Below are positions 37,328 through 49,682 of a DNA stretch of 64,000 bases, one piece after another. A program made the translations under genes and the position numbers. The DNA is from Blasia pusilla (lineage: Eukaryota; Marchantiophyta; Marchantiopsida; Blasiales), in NCBI GenBank assembly GCA_050084515.1, contig CM114274.1, positions 1,364,001 through 1,428,000 of the forward strand, given 5' to 3'. Numbering within the stretch: the first letter of the stretch is position 1; each line of letters starts with the position of its first letter. Under the pieces are notes generated by a model. The model did no database searches and was not told the DNA's origin. It saw only the letters and a list, made by a program, of their open reading frames with translations.

Positions 37328-37657
37328 CAAGGTTGCATGTGGAAAAAGTTTGTGTCCATGGACATGTCCATCTCCGTGGACTTATGTCCGTCCTATGGAA
37401 GGACTTGTCCGTATAAGCCCCACCTTTCCCTTCTTTCTCATTCCCCTTACTTGCCTTCGTGTTCCATACTCCCCAATTTCTTTCTCCCTGCACATCCATT
37501 CCCTCCTCACTCATTTCTCCTCTCATCCTTGCATTGCCTTCCATCATGGACTAAAAGTGTGGGTCCCACCTCTTGGAACCTATGTCCGTGGACATGTCCA
37601 GACTTTTCCGTCCATGTCCGTCCTAAGGAAGGACTTGTCCTTTTTTGTGCAACCATG
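37328..37657 (+). mobile_element. hAT-type MITE, copy 2 (330 bp, perfect 8-bp target duplication)
   Basis: It begins CAAGGTTGCATGTGG and ends TTTTGTGCAACCATG. The termini are inverted repeats matching at 9 of the first 10 positions or better (CAAGGTTGCA against CATGGTTGCA). It is flanked by TTCTTTCT at 37320-37327 and 37658-37665. MULE copy A has a single uninterrupted copy of this site (reverse complement, near 3711-3722). The internal order is the same as copy 1, with one body unit between two 60-bp-class repeat blocks. Confidence 0.9.
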
Positions 37658-38059
37658 TTCTTTCTCGAGAGGAGTTCCGGAAATGTATCGATTGAAGGCT
37701 TCAACATATATTTTCTCACCATCTGATCTCAAAACGGACCTAACATAGAGCTCGTAAATCTAAGGGCCTTTTCCATTGGTGACACCTTTTGTGAGAAAGA
37801 TATGAGATGATGTTGATTGCAACATTGTCCTAGCCCGATCTTGTTGGCATGATTGTGATGACCTCCAAGATGAAGGGACACTCTTTGCTCCACTTGTCTT
37901 CATCTTCATTCTTAGCATGCCCCAAACCCAAACTCTAAGTGGTTAGCTATGATCCTTTGCTAATAAGGTCATATTGGTAGAGAAGAGCATTCCAGATGGT
38001 AGGCTAGTGGATATTTTTGGTATTTCTTCAAAAGGCATGGTAAAAACCAACCAATATGG

Positions 38060-39055
38060 CGATGTAGGGAGGTCGCGAATGGGTAAGTCTACGGTGCCCA
38101 CACTAGCATAGATCTGGGAAGCGAGTCATGATCATGCTCCCAAGGAGGAAAGACCTTAGTGTGATCCTCCAAAGTTGGAACCTAGACTAGCTAGTCCCTT
38201 GACTAAGAAGGGCGAAGAAATTGGCCGCATGACTAGCATTAGGCGAGATGCGCACGTGTCTTGCAACAAAAGGGTATAGCTACTTACAAGGAAAAAAGAA
38301 AATCAAGAAAGGTTTGAGATCTTGGAGCCAAACGCCTAGTCAAGGGCAAGGAAAGGAACATGTTAGTAGTCACAATGGATGAGACACCACGAGACTAGTC
38401 ATGAAACACCAAGAGCAGCAAGATAACCACCATACCTCGAATGGGAAGTCAAGATAAGTGAAATTCGTGGCCCATGAGACACATGAAATGCAGGTCTAAG
38501 CTCCAGAATGCAGTTGGGGAGTAGAGAGTAGCATAATTTGCTTGAAGCCACCCCCAAGTTATCTTGATGGATAACTAGTCAAATGCAAGTGACAAGTCCA
38601 TAGGTGGTAAACCGCGTTGGGGTTGAGGGAAAAAATCAAGGTCCCGAGCTGGAAAATTGGAAAGGTGTGGTTTCCTTATGAAACCCTAGAATATCTATAG
38701 GGAGGAAAACACTTCGTCTCTACCCACTCAAGTCCTTGACCTAAGAAGCAACCATGATGTGTGTGTGGTCGTGTTTTAGGTTTGAGCTAGGAGACACACC
38801 TTGAGGAATTAACTAATCTGTTCCGGTATTGGTGAGCAACTTGGGGAGATTGGTCAAGGCTCAGGAAAGAAGCTTCTTGGGGAGGTGGTATGCAATTAAG
38901 GAGACTCAACCTAATTAGCCATTGATGGCATCTCAACTATCTATAAAATGCGCAATTGGTTGAGTCTTTGGGACTCAACCTAAGTCCTTCGCTTGCAAAG
39001 CTCAAGGTATTTAGAGCTTTGAGGAATAGCTAGGAGAAGTAGAGGTTTGACTCTA
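38060..39055 (-). repeat. Inverted repeat family L, copy 2
   Basis: Reverse-complement partner of 33990-34960 over nearly the whole length. Together the pair encloses about 3.1 kb containing MULE copy D. See copy 1 for shared strings. Confidence 0.7.
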
Positions 39056-39147
39056 TGACAAGGGGGCATTGTGGGCAATGGATGCCTGGAAATCAAGTGG
39101 ACTCATTCGGTATGATTCTTGAATCTTGGTTCGATGGACCAAATAAA

Positions 39148-39193
39148 TGTTGGAAGAAATTGGAGAATCACTCATATGAATCATACAAGATGT
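39148..39193. repeat. Direct repeat at the left side of the copia remnant (candidate LTR end)
   Basis: TGTTGGAAGAAATTGGAGAA and the following CACTCATATGAATCATACA are repeated at 42027-42072 with two or three changes. TGTTGGAA is a common copia LTR end. The two copies bracket the pol remnant. Only about 46 bp matches, so this may be a truncated LTR pair. Confidence 0.5.
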
Positions 39194-39639
39194 ACGTGGT
39201 TCACTTCCCATACAGAAGCCACATCCATGATCAAACACTCTATTACTGATTTATTGAAATCTCCACATATTGTACATTGCGAGCTCTCCAAGACTCCCTC
39301 TCAAGCCTAAAGCCACATGTGCGGAATGACCAAGGAACCCTAACATGGCTTCAGCATAATAGCCACAAAATCAGTGTGTGTACTGTATCACGGACCCTCC
39401 CCCCCCAATACCTCCCCACCAGGGCGGTCTTAGACGGCTAGCAAGCTTGCCTTTCAGGGATCTTCATTATGTGACTCTTGTAACTGATAGAATTATAGAC
39501 ATAAAGGCAATACTCTCCATCTTGTCTTATATTCTATCCACTTCAATAAGGCTAACCCTAATAGTATTTATGACATCATGCCTAGAAACATAAAACATGC
39601 AACAAGTCCAAATTGTGTTTGAACTTCTCAATTAAAATC

Positions 39640-42026
39640 AGCTTTGTCAACATATTTTTTGCATTCTCCTAAGTGCTTATCTTCAAAAGGTTGATCACAC
39701 CCTCAATTAGTGCCTCTCAAATGAAATGATATCAAACATCAATGTGCTTTGTCCAAGCATGATACACTTGGTTTTTAGCTAAGTGTATAGTAGTCTGGGT
39801 ATCACAATATAAGATGACTCCATACTGCAACAACCCAAGCTCAACTACAAGTCTCTATAGCCAAATAGCATCCTTATATGCCTCTGATCCAGCCGTATAC
39901 TCACCCTTTGTGGTAGATTTTGCTACAAAGGCTTGTAGAGTGGACTTCCAACTAAGACGTCCATCCACCAATGTGTACACGAAACGTGTGGTGGACCTCC
40001 TTTTGTCCAAATCTCATGATAAATCATAATCCACATAGCCAACTAGAGCTCTGACTCCATCACCTCTACTTTCAAAGATAGTTCCCATGTCCACTATTCC
40101 TTTCAAGTAATGAAAATTCCATTTCAGTGCTTCCCAATCTTGCTTCCTCAAGTTTGACATAAACTTGCTAACCACACTCATAGCATACAACATATCTGGT
40201 TGAGTGCATATCATTGCAAACATCAAACTTCCAACCACACTTTCATAAGGAACCTCCAATATTTCTCTGCTTTCACCTTTAGTATCGGGACATTCAACTG
40301 AAGAGAGTCTAACATGACTGCCTAAAGGAGTGCTTACAAATTTAGCATTCTCCATGCCGAACTGTTCAAGTACCTTCTCAAGGTACTTGCTATGGGACAT
40401 CCATAATCGCCTATTCTTCTGATCGCTATGGATATCTATCCCAATAATCCTCTTTGAAGGATCTAAGTCCTTCATGCTAAACTCCATATATGCTCAATTG
40501 TCTCTTCAATTGAGCAATATCTTTCATGTGCTTAATGGAAATGAGCATATCATCAACATACAGCACGGAGACAATATAACCAAAATGAAAAATATCTTTC
40601 TGTCTTCTTCAAATACACACAACAGTCATATTCACTACGAACATACCCATGTATTGTCATGAATACATTGAATCTTTTATACCATTGCCTAAGAATCTAC
40701 TTCAATCTTTACAAGGACTTCTTCAATTTGCACACCAAGTTCTTCTTCCCTTGTGCTTTAAATCCCTCTAGTTGTTGTATGTACATCTCCTCCTCAAGCT
40801 TTCCATGCAAGAAGGAAATTTTAACATCAAGTTGCTCCAACTCTAGGTCATATACAACTAGTATACCTAGAAATACACCAATGGATGCAATCTTTACCAC
40901 TGGTGAGAAAATCTCATTGAAGTCAATGCCTTTCCTTTAGACATATCCCTTTGCCACAAGTCTTGCCTTGCATCTATCTCCACCAATCACAAGAAGTCCT
41001 TAATTCCTCCGATACATCCATCTACATCCAATTGCCTTGTTTTTCTTAAGCAACGACACAAAGTTCCAAAAGTGATTATATTGAGGAGATTCCATCTCTT
41101 CCTCCCTGGCAAGCACCCACCTTGACCAATCCTGGATCTCCAAGGCCTCTTTGTAACATGAAGGCTTGCCATTCTCTGTAAGAAGGGCAAAGGCAACTCC
41201 ATCTAAAATGGAAAAAACCTAACGTTCGGGGGGTCTCCTCGCTTTATCTGACCTACAAAGTTGTGGTGTAGTCTGAACTTCAACATGACACTCCAGCTCT
41301 GATTCCAAGACAGTCCTCTGATTTCGAGACTCTCAGTAAGCTCTGATTTTCAGACTAATGTCTACCTTCACTTTATAGCCTCAAATGTTGGACTTTCATC
41401 TCTTATCTCACTTGAAATATGAGTCCTCAACATAGCATGATGATCAAAGGACACATCTCTACTTACAATCACAACAATCTTGCATGTACTAGGGTTCCAC
41501 AATCTATACCCTTTCACTCACTTCTGATATCCTAGAAAGATGCACTTTCTAGCCTTTGGGTCTAACTTATATCTTTTATCTTCCTAAAAATGAACATATG
41601 CAGGGCATCCAAACACTCTAAGTAACGAGTAATTTGTAGGAGTACCATGCCACAACTTTACAGGAATTTTACATCCAATAGTGGCAGTAGGAGATAGATT
41701 TATCAGATAATAAGTAGTACTTACAACTTCTACCCAGAAGCTTTCTTCATTCCAGCATTGCTTAACGTAGCACGTGTTGTCTCCAATACAGTTCGATTCA
41801 TCCGCTATGCCACTCCATTTTGTCGTGGTGTACTAAGAGTGGTGAAATGGAGGATGATTTCTTTATCACAAAATTGTTCAAATTGCCTTGACCGATAGTT
41901 TCCGCCATTGTCAGATCGTATGCACTTGATCTTTTGACCGGTTTTCTTCTCTACCATTGTCTTCTATTTTGTGAAGATTGAGAATACTTCTGATTTCATC
42001 TACAAGAAGTAAATCCACATCCAATT
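39640..42026 (-). pseudogene. Ty1/copia pol remnant (integrase, reverse transcriptase, RNase H)
   Basis: On the minus strand, from high to low coordinates: integrase core around 41990-41560 (RSDNGGNY-like, TPRQNGVA-like, INLSPTATIGCKIPVKLWHG, VFGCPAYVHF); RT N-terminal part at 40900-40709 (LEQLDVKISFLHGKLEEEMY); the catalytic YVDD at 40560-40549; RT/RNase H region at 40487-40014 (SKYLEKVLEQFGMENAK, VGSLMFAMICTQPDMLYAMS); and the RNase H end near 39830-39650 with HIDV and MLTK. The order INT-RT-RH is diagnostic of copia. Multiple frameshifts and stops; gag and protease are not visible. Confidence 0.9.
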
Positions 42027-42072
42027 GTTGGAAGAAATTGGATAATCACTCATATGAATCACACAAGATAGA
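42027..42072. repeat. Direct repeat at the right side of the copia remnant
   Basis: Partner of 39148-39193 in the same orientation. It directly follows the integrase part, with no tRNA-complementary primer site between them, suggesting an internal deletion that removed gag and most of the LTR. Confidence 0.5.
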
Positions 42073-43940
42073 TGATAGAGTGGACTTCAAAATACTATTT
42101 TTCCCCTATTTTCTTGCCAAGATATTCTTGATTGTGTTCAACTAGTTATCTCTTTGCATGCTTATCACACAAAGAACTAGAAGTATCCCAGTTAACTATT
42201 TTTGGCAATAGTGCTGGATGGTTGAGGTAGTATGGTATTTCATGATTTTGGTTTTGCACCTTCCATCAACATCAACATTTGGGAGTAGTTTTGTAGAAAA
42301 AGTTATATACGTCTATCTCTAGAATCAAGCGTCGACACATAGCCTTTACGTGGAACAGACGAGAAAGCTTGGTGGCTGTAATCTTAAACATATATTTCTG
42401 GGGAAAGTACATGGCCGTTATATTCTCCACTTGTATCAAAATATATGACAAAGTTTTGGTGAAATATCCCAACACACTAGAATAAAATTATGGGATCTTT
42501 CATTTAATAATGAATGACTTGTATACAAAATAACTAAAATTATGACTTGATTGATTAAAGAATTTTTTTCTATGACTTACCAAATGATCATACCCTCGTC
42601 ACTTCCAAAGCAATTATAGTTATCTGTATGAACGTGATTTGCAAGAGAGTATAAATATCATCAAATAATTTTTCATCAATTGGTCGTAGGATGAATTTAT
42701 TTAAATAATTTTTTGAATTTTTTAAAATTTTTTTCTAGAAAACTTGATTCTTTTGACAATCTGAATTTTTTTCTTCTCACTAATTTAGAAAAATAAATCT
42801 TATTTAAAAATAAATTTTCCTAATTTTCCTCATATTTAATATTTATTTTTTAAAATTCATATACTCTTTATCCATACAAGCTATCACTTATTTTTATAAA
42901 TAACCATAAGTATGAAGTTTGGAAAGAAAAAAAACCAAATATCCACAAAATAGGCATATGATATAAATTAATATATTTGAATGAGTTAGTGTCTTATGTA
43001 TGCAAGTGTATGGAATAGTGGAAGAAAAACCTCACTTGAGTGGTCCAATTCCAAATCTCACACCCTTTAAGTTTTGATAGTATATGGAAGAATGATGAAT
43101 TGATGGAAAGTGGGAGAATTTACAAATGGATGGAGTGCAAATAAGCAAAAATGGATGGATTAAGGATGGAAAATAGAGGGTGGAAGAAAGGGCCGACGGA
43201 CAAAAAATTGATGGATGAATAGAAGATGGAAAAATCATATGTAAATTATTGTTTTTTTATTATATGTTAGTCTTATTTGAATGATTTGGTAGTCTTAGTC
43301 ATTATTGATAAACTATTTGGTTTATATGACTCTAAGGGTCATTGGTCATTACGAGTAGTTTAGTATCATCGATGACTCAAACTAGTTATATATTAAAGTC
43401 ATAAAATATAAAATTTCCTTCTAGTGAAAATTCTTTAAAGAATGTTTTAATGCCAACACAAAGGAATGGTTTGCCTCTTGAGTACGACGTGCGTTAATGG
43501 ATTTTTCACATGTATTGCAAGCAATTTTGATTTGCATAGATGATATGGATTAGGCTCTATACTCTCGCAAATAATGCTACTCACTTATGGATGCCTTTGT
43601 CATGCAATAAAAGTTTTTTTGCACATAATAAATGTAGATTTCTTACGTATTATACTCTACATATATTATAAGTGTGCGAAAAAATCATGAATACGTCAAT
43701 GACTTTTTCCACAATCCATGTTGATTTGTATTTTTTAGGAGACCTTTGTATTCATGGAAGCTTATGTGAAATAGAGGGAAGAGATAGCTAGGAACATGCG
43801 TAGCATTCCACCATAATCTTTTGCTTAGTATTTTTTCCACTTGGAAGGTGTTGTAAGACAAAATCCAATGTAGGTTTTGAAGGGAGAAGTTAAGGAGAGG
43901 GAACAAACGTCTCGGAGATACTCGTGAAGCGCACATTTGA
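42073..43940. other. AT-rich intergenic sequence, no gene recognised
   Basis: Very AT-rich, with a GATGGATG-type short imperfect repeat near 43090-43220. No supported coding frame. Confidence 0.4.
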
Positions 43941-43954
43941 GCAGAGGGGCTGTA

Positions 43955-43990
43955 AGAGGAGAGGAAGAGAGGAAGAGAGGAGCGAGGAGA
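43955..43990 (+). repeat. Terminal purine-rich motif of MULE copy B
   Basis: AGAGGAGAGGAAGAGAGGAA and further purines. It shares an irregular 25-base string with 55617, 56212 and the minus strand at about 5886-5850, each time at an element end. Low complexity calls for care, but the same neighbouring sequence follows at 43955 and 55617 (GAAACTACC, then T-run, then AAGAGAG). Confidence 0.65.
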
Positions 43991-44358
43991 GAGGAAACTA
44001 CCATCAACCCAAAGAGATACTTTTTTTTTAAGAGAGCTTCCTCTAGTTTGAAGAGAGTTTCCGTTGGGTTGAAGAGAGGAAAATTTTGTAGTCAACATTT
44101 TTTGCAATTTTTCCGCCTGTGCTTAGTCACTTCCACATATTTTTTTTTCCCCTATTCCCCATTCTGGCAACCCGTCTAAATCCGACGGGTTAAAAATTAC
44201 CCAAATTCTTTTTTGAACAATCATTGGAATCAATAATGTGGAAGAAATCACTCTTTCCATCCAAGTTCCAAAACAAATCTATCATTTTGAATAGAGTTCA
44301 AGCTCATAGAGAACATTCTGGCAGTTTAAAGTCCAATCTAAGACCTCACTTTGCATCC

Positions 44359-44586
44359 TCAAAGTGTTTTGTTTAAAATACTTTGCACTTCTTTGAGGGA
44401 CAAAATTGGTTGGTGGATTCCTACTCCTACCTTCGACTCTCTTAAAACTATAAGCAACATATAGTACATGTGCTTACAAGGGACATACCTTTTCCCAATT
44501 GTCTCCCTTTGGACAAAGTCATCACAGGAACATGTGGGAAAGCAATAGATGTGTACCACATACACCCCTATCACCCATGGATTCAC
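44359..44586 (-). pseudogene. SWIM zinc finger of MULE copy B
   Basis: The frame reads VYVVHIYCFPTCSCDDFVQR, then ETIGKRYVPCKHMYYMLLIV. The ligands CxC and CxH of a SWIM finger are all present (C-S-C and C-K-H). SWIM fingers assist DNA binding in MULE transposases. The finger itself is intact, but the transposase upstream is interrupted. Confidence 0.8.
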
Positions 44587-44613
44587 AGTGTTGTTCCTGA
44601 CCCAATATATCCT

Positions 44614-45033
44614 TCATATTCCATTCCCAATTTGAACATCTTTTTTGGCCATGATTTCCATGTTGGCCTCTCGAGCTAATGCGATTCGCTTTGCTCTCTC
44701 CACTGTTGGCCAACATATTCTGTTTCTCTTCATCCCATTTCTAGACTCGAACAGAAATAGTGGATTGGGATCATCCACCTTCTCCGGATATATGTTCAAA
44801 TCAATCTTGGGTTGAATCCGAAATCCAAAAGTCTTTGTAATATGAACATGCTCCGAACTCCCTCCGTCTACCAGTCTCAAACCGGCACTTGTAAGATTGT
44901 CCACTTTGTCTTGAGTGCAATTGGTACTTGCAACAATGGGCCAAATCGTGGGGGTACTCCCTAGAGCTCCAATGGCAGCTAAACAAGACTTCGGAAAAGC
45001 GCACGATTCATTTGGGCCGAAGAAGTACTTCAA
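44614..45033 (-). pseudogene. MULE transposase C-terminal linker segment, copy B
   Basis: A 140-codon open frame between the conserved segment and the SWIM finger. It includes PNESCAFPKSCLAAIGALGS and a charged helix (VERAKRIALAREANMEIMAK). In copy A the matching place is split by MITE copy 1 just after IAIGA. No separate domain is recognised. Confidence 0.6.
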
Positions 45034-45929
45034 TTGATCCCCGGTTCAGGTAAAACGAGAAAGGTTTCGAGTCCCCAAAAGCCAGGATGTGGTCGTCTAG
45101 TCCTTGTACACTTCTTATTCAGGAAAGTGCCACATGCTCTTCTAATGCCATCGGATCCTGCCCTGCAAATGGATCCACGTCCAGGGTTGCTTCAAGAAAT
45201 ATGTAACTGCTTGAGGTTGCAATCCACCTCAATGACCGGAATCCCATACTGTTGAACTATCCTAGAGACAGGATGTTGCGAACTTCCAACAAAGGAGGGC
45301 TTTTGAAATAAAACATTCACTGATTTTAGAGAAGTTACTTCTACTCAGATTTGGGAGCAATACGTGGTCTCCAAATACCTGGGCCGTATAATTTCTTCAT
45401 CCAAATCAATCACTGGGTTTGTTCCTCGATGCTGCCTCTTCACTTGCCTGAAGTCAAGATACTTATCTGGTCTCCACGAGTCTCGCTCGGACTGCTCTAC
45501 CACCATCTATATGGGACGTCTTGAAACACGCCCACAAATATCCCCACCAATGTGGACATCTTGCTCGAGGGGAGTAGGTGCTATGCACCGATTGAAGGCT
45601 TCCACATAGAGTTTCTCATCACCAGATCTCACAGCCACCTTAACATAGAGCTCGTAAATCGAAGGCCCCTTTCCTTTAGTTATGCCTTTTGTGAGGAAGA
45701 TATGGGATGCTGTAGACTATAGCATTGCTCTTGCCTAGTCTTGTTGGCATGTCTCCATAAGTGAAATTATTTGGCATGCTTGTGACGACCTCCATGAGGA
45801 ATGAACACTCTCTGCTCCACTTATGTTGGGGCAGAGGGCATTTTCATGAATGTTCAATCCCTGCAACAACAGCAATGTGAGAAGGGAACAAAAATAACTC
45901 TATATGCAAAGAAAAAAGAAACCTCTCGG

Positions 45930-46760
45930 AACCAGACGGATTGCAAGTTAGAGGTATCCCATGAATGATTGTGCAACCCATCAATTTCCGATGTGTTGCA
46001 ACACCCAGGAACCACCTAGTGCAATCCGTCGGATTGAGACGGTTTACGAGTAACTTTGGCCACTCCGGGCTGGAAGATCCAAGTGCAAGTCATAGGAATC
46101 CGAAGGGTCGCACATGGATTTTCTAGCCTCCAACTTGAAACGGGTTGCAAGTTGGACACATCCCTGGAATTTCCCATGAACCTCTTCCTACAACCCAACA
46201 CCCAAGAACCTGCTACTACAACCCGTCGGAATCAGACGTGTTGTGAGAAGCAGGCCGGTCTTGTCTCGAAAATCCTTGTGCAACTTGTCGGATTCTGTTG
46301 GCTTGCAAGAAGTGTCCACACACGAAGCTTTGCAACTTGTTGAAATTCGATGGGTTCCAATTAACTTGCACTAATGCAATGTGTCTGGATGCGAGGAGTT
46401 GGAAACAGCCGCAACCTGTCTGAATGCGAGGAGTCAGAGACAGACGCAACTAGTCGGAATCCGGCAGGTTGCAGAGAGACGTAACTTGTCGGAATCCGAC
46501 GGGTCGCAGACCCAGTTAACTTGTTACCTTGCGGCTTGCAACCCATCCAGGTCAAACTATTTGCAGGCCTTGTATACATGCAACTTGCAACCCTTCAGGG
46601 ATCCGACGGGTTGCACACTCATGTAACCAGTCGGGTTCCGACGGGTGTGACATTCATGCAACCAGTCGAGTTTCGACACGTTTTCCAAACATTTTTTATC
46701 CAACCTGTCGGTTTCCGACGGGTTGCACACTCAGGCAACCAGTTGCATCTGACAAGTTTC
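45930..46760. repeat. Palindrome array inside MULE copy B
   Basis: About 15 units of the CAACCCGTCGGA-type palindrome and its half-sites over 0.8 kb, for example near 45974, 46020, 46215, 46455, 46485, 46590, 46625 and 46700. Spacers differ from one another. It sits between the transposase core and the downstream conserved segment, likely an intron, at the same place as the decayed array in copy A. Confidence 0.8.
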
Positions 46761-46889
46761 TTGGTTTCTGCGGTTTGAAATCCCTATAGTTCCCACGCTT
46801 CTCAACTTGAGCTACAACTTTTCAAATAATTCTCAGCATGAGCTTGGAAGGATGAAATACTGAATTCACCTACCGCATGAAGTTTCCCC

Positions 46890-48300
46890 ATTATCTCATT
46901 TGTACAATCCACCAACTGAGCCAAGAGCACAACTCTTTGAACTTCCCCTCAATCGCATGCTTCCTCCACCACCCATGAAGTCTTCTTGGCACTCCATGGC
47001 CTGTTTCAAGATTTTGCTGTCCTTGCAGGTTTTGGAGTAGAGTGACTTGCTTTGTTCTCTTATTCTCCTTGATGCAAGATTTGGTGTACTGGGTCACACA
47101 CTGTTGCCAATGGAAAGCATACGACCTTTCCCTCTCTGGTTGAACCGCTCCACCCTAGAACACTTCCCTGATAGCAATCCATCCAGGTTGTGCATTGTCC
47201 GCCATGAATCCATAAATTTATGGAGGTGGTCTTTTGTTTTCCTTCAACACCTCCAATAAGAGTGACCAATACATCTTCAAACTGCCAACGTCTTCTGCTT
47301 TTACCTCACAGAAAAATATAGTTTTGAGTCCGTTCTTCACATGGTCGTAAACGTGAGCACCCATGATCAACCATCCATTCAGCACTCTGTAGCAAATATC
47401 AAAGCTTACCCAGCTGCTGTATAGATTTTCCCCTTCCCTCATTAGATCTATAAGATTGAGGCCACTCAACGGCCTTGTAGTTGACATTTTGAAGACATAA
47501 GCCCTGGATCCTTCGCCTCCCTTGCCCATGAACTGCCATCTCTGAATAAATAAAAATCTGGAGTTGGCCTTGATTCTAGCAATGGCATCCATCTCGGCCA
47601 TATTTCCATCAAGTACGCGTATTTGATGCAGCAAGTTCCGGAAGCATTCAGGATCAGCGAGAAATGCGAGATTTTCCCATAGTTGTTTCTCCTCAGCAGC
47701 CCTGATCTCGCCTTGACCAGGGATTCCAAGCAATTGTTCACAAATTTGTGATGTTGTTATTAACTTGATCACTCCGGGGTTTGATGCCAGAGAATTTCTA
47801 TATACCTCGGCCAGTTTCTTTGCCACATCCTCCTTGATCTGTTTTGAATTGCACTGGTAACAGGATGAATATGGGAGCCAACATGAACTGCCAGCCTGGT
47901 GAGTTCGGACATAGAACTGAAGTCGTGCACAATGAAAAATATGTATGCATGACACACTCCAACGCTGAAAGGGGATGCCTGACAATGAGGACATCGATGG
48001 CCTCTCGGCGGTATGGTCGCACCGACGTCATATGGAGTTTCTGCATTCTTTGGGGGGAATTGCGACGTATTGACTCGTCCATCGCGCTCTAAATACGGGC
48101 AACCTAGACTTCTACACTCCTCGGCTCCAACCCATTGGCGGAAAAAAACAATCCAAGGACCATCTGGAATTGAAGCACTAGTCCGTTGAAGTCTACACCA
48201 TCGATGACAATTCAACTTTCTGTCCATACCCTTCAAGCGTCCTCCACCTTTCTTTTGAGCAGGATCAGCAAGTGGAGGCAACTAAAAAATGCAATTACCA
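46890..48300 (-). pseudogene. MULE transposase: zinc-binding region and DDE core, copy B
   Basis: An upstream frame (48281-47769) contains CRSLGCPYLERDGRVNTSQF, GHRCPHCQ, VCHAYIFF and HVGSHIHPV. Paired cysteines followed by an HxH resemble the WRKY-GCM1/FLYWCH fold found in MULEs. After a frameshift near 47850 the 258-codon frame 47994-47218 carries VSFDICYRVLNGWLIMGAHV and YWSLLLEVL. A TAA where copy A has CAA (near 47220) ends it. The frame then continues with GFMADNAQPGWIAIREVF, which retains the Asp lost in copy A, to SWLSWWIVQ near 46900. The broken state is due to that nonsense codon, a further stop after REVF and the frameshift. Confidence 0.75.
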
Positions 48301-48903
48301 TCGTACGTGGGTGGCAGCTCATCGACAAGAATATGCTTGAACATTTTAAAGGGCAGAGACAATAGTAAACTATTGCGTGATACTTGCAAGAGGAACAAGT
48401 AGGAAGAAACAGGGCCTAGTTAGTGTCCGAAAGATCCACTGAGGTTGACGACATCGGGAATCTCTTCAGAAAGTACAACATTGTTATGAACGTGCAAAGT
48501 TGGAATCAATGCCGGATCTACAGAGTTGGGAGTGGCAAACGTAGAGCTCGATGCACTAGGAAATTTCAGACCGTCTACCTTGGGAAACAGAGGAATTCTG
48601 AGGCAAGCCATAAACTATGTATTGACAATTTTTTAGAGGTAGGAGATTCCATACTTTACAGTTTGTTATCATTGGCTGGACTGTCTCACCTACAATGTCC
48701 TCCGTACCATCCATCCTAACATCCTTGGAAACAAAGATTATTCCAATTTGGAGAAAAAATTGCAATGAGAGGAAATTTTCCTCCACTGGTATGTAAGACT
48801 CAGGAGCTTGCGGTCAAATTATTTCTTATTGAGGAAAGGCCGCTAGATGAGTGCCACAAGTGAGTTTTACATAATAATCCATTCCCAGATGATTCCATGG
48901 GGA

Positions 48904-48946
48904 GAATGAGAATAAGAATAAGAATAAGAATGGGAATGAGAATGTT
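48904..48946. repeat. GAATAA-type microsatellite
   Basis: GAATGAGAATAAGAATAAG and onward, an imperfect 6-bp repeat near the 5' end of MULE copy B. Confidence 0.85.
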
Positions 48947-49029
48947 TAATTTATAGTGAATAGTGACCGTTATTCTCCTCACAAAATTTGACTCACAAGA
49001 TGCTATTTGGTAGATGAGATTTTTTGACG

Positions 49030-49600
49030 CAATGGATTCAATCCTATTGCAACCTGTCGGAGTTCGACAGGTTGCAAATTTTTGGACTCAGACAAGTGGG
49101 TTGAAAAGCCACGGAGTACCATCTTCTGTTAGAGTCCGAGTACAACTTGCAACCCGTCGGAGTCCGTTGGGTTGAACGCGGCTGTCAGTCGGTATCCCAT
49201 GCATGTATGTCCTGTCTGATTCTGTTGGAGTCGAGATCCACGGGACCTCGCATGGAGTTCCTACGGCAACCCGTTGGACTGCGACGGGTTGAAAAGGTAC
49301 CTCACCTTGCTTTCCCTTTTGGAGGTAACCGAGTTGCGGGGGGATCTCGGGTTGATTTCCCTTGCCCAATGAACCGTGCAAACCGTGAGGGACAGACAAG
49401 TTTTTCGGAGATCGTGCCTTAATTTTTCTGTATGGTGGGAACTATCCAACCCATGGTAGACCTTGTAATTCGTCAGAGATCGACAGGTTTCCTGGGGACC
49501 ATGCTTTGTCACCTTGGACGAGGGAAGAGTGCAACCCGTTGGTCTCCGACGGGTTGCACGTCTGACGAGGGGGACGGGTTGCACCTTCCCCGCGTGCAAA
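49030..49600. repeat. Palindrome array between MULE copy B and the plus-strand accessory gene
   Basis: About eight palindromes, including near-perfect ones at 49049-49075, 49149-49175, 49265-49291 and 49530-49556, with unlike spacers. The array lies between the two divergently oriented genes, about 75 bp upstream of the accessory gene's TATA box, so it could act on both promoters. Confidence 0.85.
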
Positions 49601-49674
49601 GTTCCATAACGGCCGACGTCACCGTTGATACAACGGTTCCAACAACCCAATGGTCAGTTCAACGGCTTGAAAAG

Positions 49675-49682
49675 TATAAAAG
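49675..49682 (+). promoter_or_regulatory. TATA box of the plus-strand accessory gene
   Basis: TATAAAAG in the context AACGGCTTGAAAAG just before it. The opposite-strand copy has the same promoter (AACGGCTAGAAAAG then TATAAATA at 63273-63266). In both, the TATA is about 300 bp before the matching ATG (304 and 295 bp), and GCTCATTTCC follows it. Confidence 0.8.

Larger units (their letters stand above)
36545..37900 (-). mobile_element. MULE copy D (internal fragment with two MITE insertions)
   Basis: Read on the minus strand from about 37900 to 36760 this matches copy A 3470-4310 in order: the GATTTACGAGCTCTATGTTA block, a decayed YVEAFNRY-like segment, GGIRRACNTF-like frame, and the KFSFCPNKSCVLRR segment. 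Two MITEs interrupt it: copy 2 at 37328-37657 and a truncated copy 4 at 36545-36757, the latter at exactly the same site as in copy A. The transposase core and SWIM parts are missing. Confidence 0.75.
43955..48800 (-). mobile_element. MULE copy B, best-preserved transposase copy
   Basis: Minus-strand element colinear with copy A. From its 5' side: N-terminal segment (48611-48250), zinc-binding region (about 48240-47860), transposase core (47994-47218), a continuing block to 46890, a palindrome array (46760-45930), the conserved segment (45670-45370), a linker frame (45033-44614), the SWIM finger (44586-44359), a single palindrome (44165-44192) and the purine-rich terminus at 43955. It lies head-to-head with the plus-strand methyltransferase-like gene that starts at 49979. 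It has no MITE insertions and supplies the empty site for the one in copy A. Confidence 0.8.

Noticed and set aside
43950-44180. Glu/Arg-rich small protein
   Set aside because: It is the translation of the purine-rich element terminus and recurs at each MULE end.
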